Below, piece after piece: positions 17,382-27,751 of a stretch of DNA of 64,000 bases; position 1 is the stretch's first letter, and each line of letters opens with the position of its first letter. The position numbers and the translations under genes were made by a program. The notes beneath the pieces are model-generated. The model was not told where the DNA came from. It saw nothing but the letters and a program-made list of their open reading frames with translations, and did no database searches. The stretch is from assembly GCA_039105265.1 (NCBI GenBank), contig JAPFFF010000011.1, positions 4,898,001-4,962,000 on the forward strand, read 5' to 3'. Origin of the DNA: Tritrichomonas musculus (Eukaryota; Parabasalia; Tritrichomonadida; Tritrichomonadidae).

Positions 17382-20300
17382 ATGTCAATTAAAGTTTATT
17401 CTTTGTTATCAGGAGAAACAGAGAAGCTAAAAGACAAAGACATAGAGATAAGTGTTAATGATGAAAACAACATCGATATCATAAGAGGTGGAGACCCTAA
17501 AGATTATCCAAAATTCAGTTGCTTATATAATAAGGAAGAGATAGACATAAAATTGGTTAGTGACTATCTGGATAAAAATGGGCTCGAGTCTTTTGGTGCT
17601 CTTAACATTATGGGAGGTAAAGGTATATATACATGGAATACTGATGGTACACTAACGACAAAAATACAATATTGTGCTAGTCTCAATAAACTATATGAAA
17701 GATTAAGAGACAGTGCTAAAAATTTAGAAGTCTTTTTAACCAAAATGAGGGAAGATGTAGATTCTGGTATTGCACCCGGAGCTACCTTAAAATATTTCAC
17801 TGGAGAGATAAGTGATAAAGATATAATAGAAGAAGAATATGATGTTAGTACATATAAGAAGTTAATAGAAGCATTAACAGCGAATCAAAAAGGTATGTTA
17901 GATGTTATGAATTTAATGATTCAAAATATAGATGAAGTTAATAATGCAATTGTTCCAAGTATCGATTGGAATACATTAAAGGACTTAAAAATAATTGTCG
18001 AACATGTAGATGAAACTACCAAAGCAATTACCTATGGAACAGATACAATAAAACCTAAAAACATGGAAACTATAATAAAAGAGTTAAGTACAAGTAATGA
18101 TAATATATCAAAGTGGATAAAAAATAATACTGTTGATTTTACTGAGATTGAGCCCATTAAATATGTAGATTTAAAAGTTAATGAAACTACTAATGAAACT
18201 ATCTTTGATGTCAATGAGACAAAGATAAATAACATGAAAGACTTTGCTGAGAAAACAAATACAACAGCTGCTAATATTACTAAATGGATAGATGCATTAA
18301 ATGATCAAACCATAAGTTATGAGACTCTCTTGAACTTAACAGGTGGTAATACTTCCATGTGCCTAATTAATAAAACAACTGGTGAACCAGAAATACATGA
18401 GGTTAAAATAGAAATTGATGAAACACCACCACCTACTCCAACACCTGAGCCAACTCCAGACCCTACACCTACACCTACGCCTACTCCAACTGAACCACCA
18501 AAAGAGTTAGTTAACAAAGAAGATATGGTTTATGTAATTCCTCCTATTGATGAATTAAAGAAACTCGAAGAATATACGATTCCAAAAATAATAGAACCAG
18601 AAGTACTCAAATTAACAGTATCCAAGTTTTGGTTATATAGTAAAGAGACGATAGGATGGATAAAAGACTTATTATATAATATCATTTCAACTACCCTATC
18701 TCTTGCTAAACAGCCTATTAAATTAACTTATAAAACAATTGCTTTTGCGACAAAAGAATTTATGAAGATTATATATAACTTATTTTATTTTATCTGGTAT
18801 GGTATTGATAGTATTGTGGATATTGCATATGAAGCTGTTAAAGATAATGAAAAAGTGGGGGTAATCTTTTATATTGGAGGAGAAGATGCAGATGCTGACT
18901 TTAAGGATGTAGATTTGCATCAGGTCATTGATGAGATAAAAGAATTGACACCAAGACTTAATAACAAAATTGATGAATTAAAGAATGAAGGAATTCGAAT
19001 GATTAAAATAGCATATAGCTCATTTACATTATTTTGGAGCAACTTATGGCACTTCATAGTTGATTTTATCATGAACTACCCGAATTTAGTTAATAATATT
19101 ATACAGATAGGCGGAAATTGGATAGATGCTCAATTTTGGCAATATATAGGAGGTTATTCTGATTTAATTCTGTATGTTTATGTAATACTTGTATATGCAA
19201 TCGCTGGGGGTTTAGGCGTTGGGGCATTTTGTTTATGTGTAATTCTAATAGCTGCCCTTTTCGAACCAATAGGAAGAGGTGCCCAATGGATTGTAAATAA
19301 GATTACACGACATCCTCCTGCTCCTCATGCTCGTACACTTGAAGTTGATGATAATGACGTTGTTAATACTGATGATGAAAATAGCTTTGATATTGTTGAC
19401 CCTGATGGAAATAAAATTGTAATTGAGATTGATGATGATATATTAGAAGTATTTCGAAATCAATATAACTCATTGGTCTCCAAATATCAAACAATCTATG
19501 ATGTTGTTCCCTCTACTCCATCAACTGACTCCAAGTATTTTACCTTGAAGGAATCAGACCAGTTATATTTATATAGACCATCTAAGACGTATGAAGAATC
19601 CAATTATTATTGTATGAGATGGGATATAGATAAAGATTATGACATACCACAAAATTTAGTATTTAGATTCAAAGACTATCTATTTGGTCATAACTGGGAA
19701 TTAACATGGGATGGTAAAAATTGGACAGGAAATAATTGTCAAAACATGTGTACAGAAAAGATATCATACATGAACACAAATAACGGTGCGCCTGCTTTAA
19801 CAATCAAACATAACGAAAGAATTGGGAGATGGATAAAAGGAACAATAAAGGAAGATTTAACAGATGATGATAATTATGCTCATATCTTGAAAGATTATCT
19901 TACCAATTGGAGGGTTGTTAAGAAAGATGGAACCATACTAAGTGAAGGAATAACTGCAACTTTTGATTCAAGTGGTTCAGGTACTTTTACTCAAGATGGA
20001 TATAAATATGAACAAGCTAGAATGTATGTTGATGCACCAAGTGGATTAAATGCAGATGATGGATTATATGTTTATGCTGACCTAAATATTAATGGAAATA
20101 TAACTGAATTAAAATGGGATTGTCATCCTACTCATTGTATTAATTCAGGTGTTATGCATACCTATGGGTCAAATCCTTGTCTCGAATCATTTAATTATCA
20201 TCGAGAAAAAAGGCATTCCATTAAAATCATTGAAGGATTTAATCATAAGAACATTCGAATATATATAGAGAAAGAATTATTTGATTTTGATGTGAAAGTT

Positions 20301-22649
20301 AATCCATTCGATATAATTATTCAACAACAATTTTATGAAGTAGAGCCAGACCCAAGAAAATGCACTACCATATCGACAGATTATAATATTTATTCATCAA
20401 AGATTATATGGGCTGATAATATCATGACTATGCGTCGAGATTTAAATGTTGTTGGTGGAATCACAGATATATTAGCCTATGATTATGCTTTATTGAAACA
20501 GACAGTTGATAATCTAGTTGAACAAATGAGAATTCAAGCCATGTATAATGAATATACTGATAGTATTAAACAAGGTGTAGCAGTTGCGAATAGTATATTA
20601 AATATTTTAGCATCAACAGTTTGTATTGCAAGTGCCCTTTCAACATTAAATATGTCCAATAACTCTGTAACTATTAATACATATCAAACAAGACCTTTCC
20701 CAGCAGGTCCAGGAGGAAATGGTGGAGGAGGTGGTGGTGGTGGTGGTGGTTATCCAGGTGATGGAGGTAGTGGCTTTCAAGGTAAGTTTTTGGTGAATGT
20801 TGATTTGAAGGCTGATAAGATGACTATGGAAAGATTTTTACCAATAACAACAACTGTTCAAAATCCTGTTGCTGGAGCTATTTCAACATTCTCAGCTACA
20901 CAGGTTGTCCTTTCGACAACACATGCACTGACTCAGTTAGGAAATGCTATTGCTACACTTGGTTCGAATGTCTTACACTTCTTTAGGAATAGACCAGATA
21001 CAAATGGAACTGAAACATTAAATATTAATTCATCCTCGATTACAATAACTGATAATGATACTGATAATGCAACAAATACTATCACAACCACTGAGCAATC
21101 ATTAGAGAGAACTCATAGAGAAGTTCAGCCACAGGTTGTTACAGATGAAACAGATGAGATTCGAACAGATATAACTGTACCACAGACTACAATGACAAAT
21201 ACAGCTTCAACTACGATTGCACTTAGGAATCAAGTTCCTGTTATCAATATATCTGGAATCCAGTATACCTTAGAAGATATTGCAGATATGACAAGAGCAG
21301 AACGAAATGCATTAGTTGCTAGTCATCCTGATATCTTACGTATCCAATATCATGGAAGAGAGTGGTTTAATGTGTATGATTTGTTTTATAATGACCAACT
21401 CATTATCCATAATAATGTATTTCAACGAAGGACTCTAATAAGACCAGCTGATATTGAGATGACAGATAGAATACATAGAGCTACTGATAATAATTGGTCA
21501 ATAGAATGGGAAGGAACAACATACACAGCGAGAGATATTGAACAATTATCTATGCAAGACAGATTAAATTTACCATTTGTACAAAATGGAGATATTGGAT
21601 TAGAACCTTACTTGAATGACCAAACAATGGAAGCATGGATAAATATTATTGATCATAGAGGAGAGACTATTGATCCAATTGTTGCTACTATTGATTATTC
21701 AGCACCAACTACAGCAAATATTAGTGGAGGTCAAGTACGATTTGTTGGAATAAATTCACAGATAGAAGTCAATGCAAATGGAGTTAGATATCAGCATTAT
21801 GACCTTGTTGCCACAACAGATACTTGGACAGTACCAGGAACAACACCAGCAATAACAGCAAGAATGATAGAACAAATGAGTGATGAACAAAGAGGAGAAC
21901 TAATGGATAATATTTATTCTCATGGTAATCTTTTAGCTTTTAATGACACATTAGATGAAACAACTGGTGAAGAAATAACACAAGTACTATATAATGGAAA
22001 TGTAGTTGCTACAATAGATAGAAGAAGACTACATGTAATTAATATTGTGAATGGAGTGATAGAAATGTACCAACAAGATGGTGTTATAAGTGCAACTACT
22101 CAAGTTATTATGGGAGCAGTAGGTTATGTTGCTAGAAGGTTCTTACATGGTCAATGGCAGTTTGTTAGACATCATCCTGGTGATGCAGCAGCTATAGCAG
22201 GAGTAGCAGCAGAAGCATATGTAGCAAATAGAATAGGATTATTTAATATTCCAAGTTGGTTCCGTCGTAATGATAACCCAGAGACATTAGCAGAGGAAGA
22301 TGTATTAGAAAAGATTCTTGCATGGGCATATCATGAAGAAACAGATGATGAACCTGAACTTGAAATAACAATGAAGGATGCTGATAAGATGATGGTTTCA
22401 TTTGATACATGTATTAATATTGCAAAGACATATCGCGATACTTTAAAGGGTACAATAGCATTCATGTGCGAGAAAATCAAAGAGCTTGAAAATAAGTCAA
22501 GTACAAAACATCCATTAGAAGATATAGATATGACTGCTTATATTACTAAAGTAGAAGTGAAGGAAATGATAGACCAGAAGGATGCATATATTGATACTCT
22601 TGAGGCAAGACTTGCAGCACTTGAAGCTAAATGTGCTAACATCGAATGA
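17382..22649 (+). CDS. Giant fibre-like protein with membrane segments (1755 aa)
   Basis: The start at ATG 17382 is preferred because it clears the divergent gene. The N-terminal 350 residues are helical with NET repeats. A Pro-Thr linker follows at about 348-371, then helical and membrane-type segments including LYVYVILVYAIAGGLGVGAF. The central domain (YLYRPS, then WELTWDGKNW) and the segment IIQQQFYEVEPDP are repeated in the next gene. A poly-Gly stretch, a long C-terminal beta region and a terminal coiled coil (TLEARLAALEAK) complete it. It is probably a surface fibre or membrane-linked attachment protein. The exact role is unknown. Confidence 0.6.
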   Translation: MSIKVYSLLSGETEKLKDKDIEISVNDENNIDIIRGGDPKDYPKFSCLYNKEEIDIKLVSDYLDKNGLESFGALNIMGGKGIYTWNTDGTLTTKIQYCASLNKLYERLRDSAKNLEVFLTKMREDVDSGIAPGATLKYFTGEISDKDIIEEEYDVSTYKKLIEALTANQKGMLDVMNLMIQNIDEVNNAIVPSIDWNTLKDLKIIVEHVDETTKAITYGTDTIKPKNMETIIKELSTSNDNISKWIKNNTVDFTEIEPIKYVDLKVNETTNETIFDVNETKINNMKDFAEKTNTTAANITKWIDALNDQTISYETLLNLTGGNTSMCLINKTTGEPEIHEVKIEIDETPPPTPTPEPTPDPTPTPTPTPTEPPKELVNKEDMVYVIPPIDELKKLEEYTIPKIIEPEVLKLTVSKFWLYSKETIGWIKDLLYNIISTTLSLAKQPIKLTYKTIAFATKEFMKIIYNLFYFIWYGIDSIVDIAYEAVKDNEKVGVIFYIGGEDADADFKDVDLHQVIDEIKELTPRLNNKIDELKNEGIRMIKIAYSSFTLFWSNLWHFIVDFIMNYPNLVNNIIQIGGNWIDAQFWQYIGGYSDLILYVYVILVYAIAGGLGVGAFCLCVILIAALFEPIGRGAQWIVNKITRHPPAPHARTLEVDDNDVVNTDDENSFDIVDPDGNKIVIEIDDDILEVFRNQYNSLVSKYQTIYDVVPSTPSTDSKYFTLKESDQLYLYRPSKTYEESNYYCMRWDIDKDYDIPQNLVFRFKDYLFGHNWELTWDGKNWTGNNCQNMCTEKISYMNTNNGAPALTIKHNERIGRWIKGTIKEDLTDDDNYAHILKDYLTNWRVVKKDGTILSEGITATFDSSGSGTFTQDGYKYEQARMYVDAPSGLNADDGLYVYADLNINGNITELKWDCHPTHCINSGVMHTYGSNPCLESFNYHREKRHSIKIIEGFNHKNIRIYIEKELFDFDVKVNPFDIIIQQQFYEVEPDPRKCTTISTDYNIYSSKIIWADNIMTMRRDLNVVGGITDILAYDYALLKQTVDNLVEQMRIQAMYNEYTDSIKQGVAVANSILNILASTVCIASALSTLNMSNNSVTINTYQTRPFPAGPGGNGGGGGGGGGGYPGDGGSGFQGKFLVNVDLKADKMTMERFLPITTTVQNPVAGAISTFSATQVVLSTTHALTQLGNAIATLGSNVLHFFRNRPDTNGTETLNINSSSITITDNDTDNATNTITTTEQSLERTHREVQPQVVTDETDEIRTDITVPQTTMTNTASTTIALRNQVPVINISGIQYTLEDIADMTRAERNALVASHPDILRIQYHGREWFNVYDLFYNDQLIIHNNVFQRRTLIRPADIEMTDRIHRATDNNWSIEWEGTTYTARDIEQLSMQDRLNLPFVQNGDIGLEPYLNDQTMEAWINIIDHRGETIDPIVATIDYSAPTTANISGGQVRFVGINSQIEVNANGVRYQHYDLVATTDTWTVPGTTPAITARMIEQMSDEQRGELMDNIYSHGNLLAFNDTLDETTGEEITQVLYNGNVVATIDRRRLHVINIVNGVIEMYQQDGVISATTQVIMGAVGYVARRFLHGQWQFVRHHPGDAAAIAGVAAEAYVANRIGLFNIPSWFRRNDNPETLAEEDVLEKILAWAYHEETDDEPELEITMKDADKMMVSFDTCINIAKTYRDTLKGTIAFMCEKIKELENKSSTKHPLEDIDMTAYITKVEVKEMIDQKDAYIDTLEARLAALEAKCANIE

Positions 22650-22668
22650 GAAGTTTTATTTAACTAAA

Positions 22669-25290
22669 ATGAGTGATACTACTACAAGATTTAAAGGAGA
22701 TATACAGTTTAAGATAGGGGATGCTACTCGAAAAGGTAGCCAGTTATTAACCTTGGGTGACTTAGATAACTATGTACAGACAGGTCATTTATTTAATGAG
22801 GTCGAAGGTTTACCAGAAGTTGATATTAAAAATAAAAATATACAGTATGTATCATTTGAGTCTTCAACAACAACTTACAATATCCTTAAGTTTGTTAATT
22901 TGCCTGAAGACTTCATGAATAAGCTCAATGATATAAAAACCCAGACTAATATATTTAAGATAGTATTGAGGAAGAATATAGTATATGATACAAGTGGTAA
23001 TTTAGTTAAGGAGTTCTACATATATGTTAAGGATGGTCAAGTATATTCTCCTTTGATAACTAAAAGTAGTAATGGATGTAGTATAAATAATAGTACCATT
23101 ATGGGATATATGAATATAGCTTTTGATAGTAAACTAGACTTCAACCCATATACCTTGTGGCTGAATGGGGAGTTGAGCATAATGAATGAATATATAACAG
23201 ATTCTTTACAGACAGAGAAGGCAATAAAGTGTTCTATAATAAAAGCTGATAATGCATTAAGTTTACGTAAGAGTGATGTACTATACTTATATAAGCCTAC
23301 ATCAACTAGTCAGGTTGTGATCGATAACAAGAAGTATTGGTTACTTCAATGGAACATAGATACAGGATATACTATACCTAATGACTTAGAGTTTAGGTTT
23401 AATGAGTATTGTTTTGGTAATAAGTGGTTTTTATCATGGGATGGTACAAAATGGGTAGGTGATAACATACAAGGTCATATCAATGGTAGATTAGTTAATG
23501 GATTAAATAAGGAGAATGAGTATGGTGAAGATGGTACCTACATACAAGTCAAGAGGAGTGAGAGGAACATGAAACTGATTAATAAGCCTAATGACTACTC
23601 TCCTGATAACCTACTACATTACATGATTCATGGAGGTAAGTGCAAAATAGACTGTTTTGTAAAATTAAAGACAGGGGAGATAGAACCTTTTTCGAAATAT
23701 GGTCTAGGATATCAAACAAGTCAAGGAGGTACAAAAGATGGATATGATATTGAAGCAATAAGGTGCTATAAGATGAATAATGCGACTAATAAATTAGAAA
23801 CTAGTGCTATTGATGAACTCTACCTTGATATTACCCTTGAAGGTTCTAAAAATGCAAATAGGTTCTCAGTTCGACCTACTGGAAAAGAAGGCAATGGAGG
23901 AGACAAGGTATGGTTGTTCTTACATGGAGTACTTGATTCATGTGAACAGCTTGAATATACATATGCAGCTTTGACTACTAATGACTCAAGGGATATTAAG
24001 ATATATTTAGCTGATGAATATGTTGACCCAATAGATGAGGTTCATTGGGATTCAACTACTAACCCATTCGAGTATATCATTAAGCAGCAATTTTATGAAG
24101 TATCCCCAAATCCTAATGGGGCAACGACCTTATATACTGATTATAATATTACCTCCTCTAAGATAATTACAGCTGATAATATTACTACTATGAGGAGTGA
24201 TTTAAACTTAGTTACCAACAATGTAGATGTTATTAGCTATGATGTTAACGAAATGAACACTGTTATGGAAAGCTTAAAAGGTAGAGTATCAAGGACTGAA
24301 CAAGTTACTCAACATCTGGAGGATGATGTAGATAATTTGCGTATAGTCTCATGGACAGCATTAGCTTTTGGAGTTGCAGGTACTGCAGGGTCAATAGGTT
24401 CTATTGGTATGCAGCTATTTCCAGATGGTATAAGCTTTCCTACCATAAAAGGTGGAGGATTCCTTAAAAGGTTATTCTCTCATAAGTCAACCAAAGGTAT
24501 GAGTGATTTGGTTAGAAATAGCATTAACTTCATGTCAGGTACTACAGCAAGAAGCATAACCAAAGATATAACACCTATAATTACCTGGTGTGAGGAAGAG
24601 TATAAGCAACTAGATGAACTACCTTTTACTGATGAGAATGATAACCCTGATACTGGAACCTTGACATTAAGTGGTGCTATGGATATCAGCAATATGTTTA
24701 GGGATTCACTCAAGCCTTGTTTCAAGTTGTTAGCTGAGAAGGTCAATGAGCTAGAGGCTGAGTTTGATAATTACCCTACTGTGGATGAAGCTAATGAAGG
24801 TCTAGATGTACTTATACGTAGGATAGAGACATTAGAGGGTGAAAATATCGCATTAAAAGATACTATAGCAGCAATGGAAGCTAGGTTAACTGCATTAGAA
24901 GAGAAAAATGACCCAGATAGTGAATGGAAAGCATATTATACAGGATTTACTGATGTCACTGATGAATATAATAGGTATTTTCTATTCTCTTATTTTACAA
25001 GTGAGAAACACATAATTATTGATAATTTAGATAATGATCCAACAGGTGATAATGAACCTGTTCCAGATGGGGAGTACTTATTGATATTCAAGGACAAGAC
25101 TCAAAAGCTACATTTTATTAGATTTATATCAACTGAATGGTCTGACCCTCAACAAATAAAATCATATTTGGATGAAATATACTTTAAAGACACTAACCCA
25201 CCTTCTGGTGCTTATGATATATATAATATTGAGTTAGATTGTGATGAATGTTCTATGATTTGTTTCGATGCTATATATATGAAGAAATAG
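22669..25290 (+). CDS. Fibre-like paralogue of the preceding gene (873 aa)
   Basis: The product shares two blocks with the giant protein upstream: YLYKPTSTS followed by FLSWDGTKW, and IIKQQFYEVSPNP followed by TDYNITSSK and ITTMRSDLNL. Both also share a closing coiled coil of the MEARLTALEEK kind. It lacks the large membrane region, so it looks like a soluble or particle-borne version produced by tandem duplication. Its stop codon lies at 25288-25290, inside the inner edge of the right terminal repeat. The start at 22669 follows the upstream stop by 19 bp. Confidence 0.62.
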   Translation: MSDTTTRFKGDIQFKIGDATRKGSQLLTLGDLDNYVQTGHLFNEVEGLPEVDIKNKNIQYVSFESSTTTYNILKFVNLPEDFMNKLNDIKTQTNIFKIVLRKNIVYDTSGNLVKEFYIYVKDGQVYSPLITKSSNGCSINNSTIMGYMNIAFDSKLDFNPYTLWLNGELSIMNEYITDSLQTEKAIKCSIIKADNALSLRKSDVLYLYKPTSTSQVVIDNKKYWLLQWNIDTGYTIPNDLEFRFNEYCFGNKWFLSWDGTKWVGDNIQGHINGRLVNGLNKENEYGEDGTYIQVKRSERNMKLINKPNDYSPDNLLHYMIHGGKCKIDCFVKLKTGEIEPFSKYGLGYQTSQGGTKDGYDIEAIRCYKMNNATNKLETSAIDELYLDITLEGSKNANRFSVRPTGKEGNGGDKVWLFLHGVLDSCEQLEYTYAALTTNDSRDIKIYLADEYVDPIDEVHWDSTTNPFEYIIKQQFYEVSPNPNGATTLYTDYNITSSKIITADNITTMRSDLNLVTNNVDVISYDVNEMNTVMESLKGRVSRTEQVTQHLEDDVDNLRIVSWTALAFGVAGTAGSIGSIGMQLFPDGISFPTIKGGGFLKRLFSHKSTKGMSDLVRNSINFMSGTTARSITKDITPIITWCEEEYKQLDELPFTDENDNPDTGTLTLSGAMDISNMFRDSLKPCFKLLAEKVNELEAEFDNYPTVDEANEGLDVLIRRIETLEGENIALKDTIAAMEARLTALEEKNDPDSEWKAYYTGFTDVTDEYNRYFLFSYFTSEKHIIIDNLDNDPTGDNEPVPDGEYLLIFKDKTQKLHFIRFISTEWSDPQQIKSYLDEIYFKDTNPPSGAYDIYNIELDCDECSMICFDAIYMKK

Positions 25291-25521
25291 GTACGAGATT
25301 CTCGGGGCTGGTACCTGTGCCGTTTCATAGATGGGCGGTTGTGGGGTGGGGTACCTGTGCCGTTTCATTGATGGGGAGCAGTAGTGAGAACAAGAATATT
25401 TTTTTCTTTTTTTCTTTTTTCTTTTCTTTTCTTTTTCTTTTCTTTTCTTTTTCTTTTATGACGAGTTCGTGTTGACGCGTGGGGTGCCAGCCCCAGCGGA
25501 AACCGACTCGTATATACTACT
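25288..25521 (-). repeat. Right terminal inverted repeat of element A
   Basis: This is the inverted copy of 42-275, with the same T/C tract and duplicated GGCACAGGTACC block. It ends TATATACTACT at 25521, after which the polymerase coding sequence of element B resumes. No matching 6-bp target duplication is apparent when the flanks at 36-41 and 25522-25527 are compared. Confidence 0.93.
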
Positions 25522-27086
25522 TTCTTCCAACTCTCATAAATGATGAACAAGAATATTATAGTTTACGAAACAATATTACAGGTGGTCTTTCGAATGTGCA
25601 GCACAGATATAATATTAAAGGTGAAACTCATATAAACAAATTTCGTTATGATGCTGTCAACAATAAAGTTATCTCGTATGACACTCAGAATATTATGACT
25701 CATGTTGTTGGAGTTGATTTTAATAGTCTTTATCCTTCCTCATTTTCTTCTACAAAACATGATTTTAACAAATATCATGGCGGCGTTATGTACATGCCAG
25801 GTAGCTTTAGATATAGAATAGATGTGAAAGACGCACAAACAAAACAAAAGGCTATAAATATTATTACAAGCAAGACAAGATTCCAGCCAAATCCAAAATA
25901 TTTATTCAAAGCAGAAGTGAAGTTAGTATGTCCAGCAAACAAGATAAATTATTTTATAAATTTCCCTCCTGTCTTCAGAAATATTAACATCAAAAATAAT
26001 GAAGATACAATTGGAAGTTATATGTACTCATATCTCCAAAAACACAAACTTGCTTCTTTAGACAAAGAAGAACGTAAATTAACAATGTTGCTCGATACTT
26101 ATGGTGAGTATATGACTTTCTCAAATTACTATCTTTGGTTTTTACTTGATCATGGTTTAGTATTAGAAGATGTAAAGAGTGTTTCTATTTATGAAGCTCA
26201 CACAGGATTTCATGAATTTGTAACAACTTTCATGAAGAAACGGCAGGATATAATTGCAGGAAAGGTTACAGGAAATGAAAAATTTTATAAGATCAGCATG
26301 AATGGTAGTTATGGTTACGATGGTATGAATTCTGAAAAGTTTTGTAAAGTAAAGATTTGTGATACTAACAAAGCTTATCAGTATATAATTTCACAAACGT
26401 ACATGAATGGTGCTAATTTATCTGATGATCTTTTTATTATACAGCAGCAACATAGATTCTATCACTGTACAACTTGCTTGCAAGAGAGTTTCTGGACACT
26501 AGATAATAGTAAGTTTTGGTATTTAACTTTCTATTACGATTTCATGAATAGATGTTTGGATATGAACAAACTTCATTTAACTTCACTTGATACAGATTCA
26601 TATTACTGGGCTGTAGCAGGAGATCCTACAAAAGATGAAGACCAAGAATTTAAGTATATCATCAAAGATCATGAATTTTATAAAAAGCATATTTACAAAT
26701 TCATGCCAAATCCAGATTTACATAGTATCTACGATGAAAAGAAAATATTAGGATTGTGTGTAGAGAAGTTTGGAGAGAATCAAGTTGCACTTGCACCAAA
26801 ATGTTACACAATTTGGAATAACAATGGTAAAACAAAATCTCTGAAGTTGAAAGGAGTGAGCTTAAAGAAAAATAAGATTGTACATGAAGACTATGAAAAT
26901 ATACTTGAAAATAATTCTCTCAAGCCTGGAATCAATATTAACTTGCAAATGAAAAATAGTACTATGTCCAAAGTTACTGTAAACAAAAATGCTCTCACAG
27001 GACTACATACAAAAATGATAGTACTAGAGAATCAAGCTTGTGCACCTTTCATTACTGGACTCACAGCTAAAGATTATTCTTGTTAA
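25522..27086 (+). pseudogene. polB: C-terminal part of element B DNA polymerase
   Basis: The sequence resumes with LPTLINDEQEYYSLRN and runs through palm-domain motif A (VGVDFNSLYPSSF), motif B (KISMNGSYGYD) and motif C (LDTDSYY) to a natural stop. It is closely related to the open gene at 30051-34691. It is separated from its N-terminal part by the insertion of element A, so it is a fossil of a protein-primed replicative polymerase. The polymerase domain looks well preserved. Confidence 0.9.
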
Positions 27087-27130
27087 AAACTTTATTCTTA
27101 TTTTTGAATTTCTTTTGGAAACATAAAGAA

Positions 27131-27202
27131 AGTCCTAGCTCAGTGGTATTCTCATGAACATAAAGTTCCGCGGTTCGAAACACAGCTGGACCGACATTTT
27201 TT
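27131..27202 (+). other. tRNA-like sequence with A-box and B-box, B spacer
   Basis: The segment has TAGCTCAGTGG, a match to the RNA polymerase III A box, then GGTTCGAAAC, close to the B box, and ends in a run of six T's. A four-base outer stem (GTCC with GGAC) can form. The D and T stems do not pair well, so this is not a normal tRNA. It is more likely a decayed or captured tRNA-like unit. A partly similar segment lies beside polB in element D at 46521-46618. Confidence 0.4.
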
Positions 27203-27285
27203 CAAACTCCCAAGAAATGAAAAATAAAGCTGAAATGTGAAATAAAAGATAATTATGAAATGTTAAATGAAAATAAATTATGAAA

Positions 27286-27705
27286 ACGGGTGTAGACATA
27301 ATGACGGTTGTAGAAAGATTGAAAACTCACACAAATAATAAAAATACGGTTGTAGACATAATGACGGTTGTAGAAAGATTGAAAACTCACACAAATAATA
27401 AAAATACGGTTGTAGACATAATGGTGGTTGTAGAAAGATTGAATACTATCACAAATATGATTATAAAGACGGTTGTAGACAGTTTTAGAGAATAAAAATT
27501 GAATTCTATCACAAATCTAGAAAATGTAAACGGCAACAGGAAATAAACGTGCAACAGGAAATAAACGTGCAACAGGAAATAAACGTGCTCCAAAATGTGA
27601 AATTATAAACGGCAACGAGAAATAAACGTGCAAATCTAGAAATTATAAACGGCAACAAGAAATAAACGTGCGAGAATGGAAATTATAAACGGTAACAAGA
27701 ATTAG
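27286..27705 (+). repeat. 60-bp tandem repeat and shorter repeats in the B spacer
   Basis: Three to four units of about 60 bp, each beginning CGG(T/G)TGTAGACATAATG, run from 27286 to about 27530. The first three keep an open frame that could encode a 20-residue repeat with the core TVVERL. Next come three copies of GCAACAGGAAATAAACGT and looser copies of TATAAACGGCAAC up to about 27705. The rest of the 665-bp spacer holds the tRNA-like unit. I see no convincing gene in it. Confidence 0.8.
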
Positions 27706-27751
27706 AAATCAAAAAACTCTTATATTATTTTTATTTTTATTTCAAACAACA

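Larger units (their letters stand above)
42..25521. mobile_element. Maverick/Polinton element A, looks whole
   Basis: This 25.5-kb element is bounded by 234-bp inverted repeats beginning AGTAGTATATACGAG. Inside lie the signature Maverick genes: cysteine protease, integrase with a chromo-like tail, packaging ATPase, capsid candidates and protein-primed DNA polymerase B, plus small proteins and two giant fibre-like proteins. All recognised genes are open and the two terminal repeats look identical by eye, so the copy is probably young. It is inserted in the polymerase gene of element B. I see no clear 6-bp target duplication at the junctions. Confidence 0.92.

Noticed and set aside
18413-18500. 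CCTACA-type repeat as a separate microsatellite
   Set aside because: It encodes the Pro-Thr linker of the giant fibre-like protein in frame and needs no separate explanation.
36-25527. A 6-bp target duplication around element A
   Set aside because: The flanks AGAAAT and TTCTTC do not match, and no small shift of the edges gives a convincing pair.
27131-27202. A functional tRNA gene
   Set aside because: A and B boxes are present, but the D and T stems do not pair and only four outer bases can. I kept it only as tRNA-like.
27280-27495. 71-residue repeat protein in the B spacer
   Set aside because: It comes from a 60-bp tandem repeat with no start-proximal motif and no homologue in the C or D elements.
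27286-27705. Possible CRISPR-like array in the B spacer
   Set aside because: The units are direct tandem repeats without unique spacers, differ in length along the run and lie in a eukaryotic element. They are ordinary tandem repeats.
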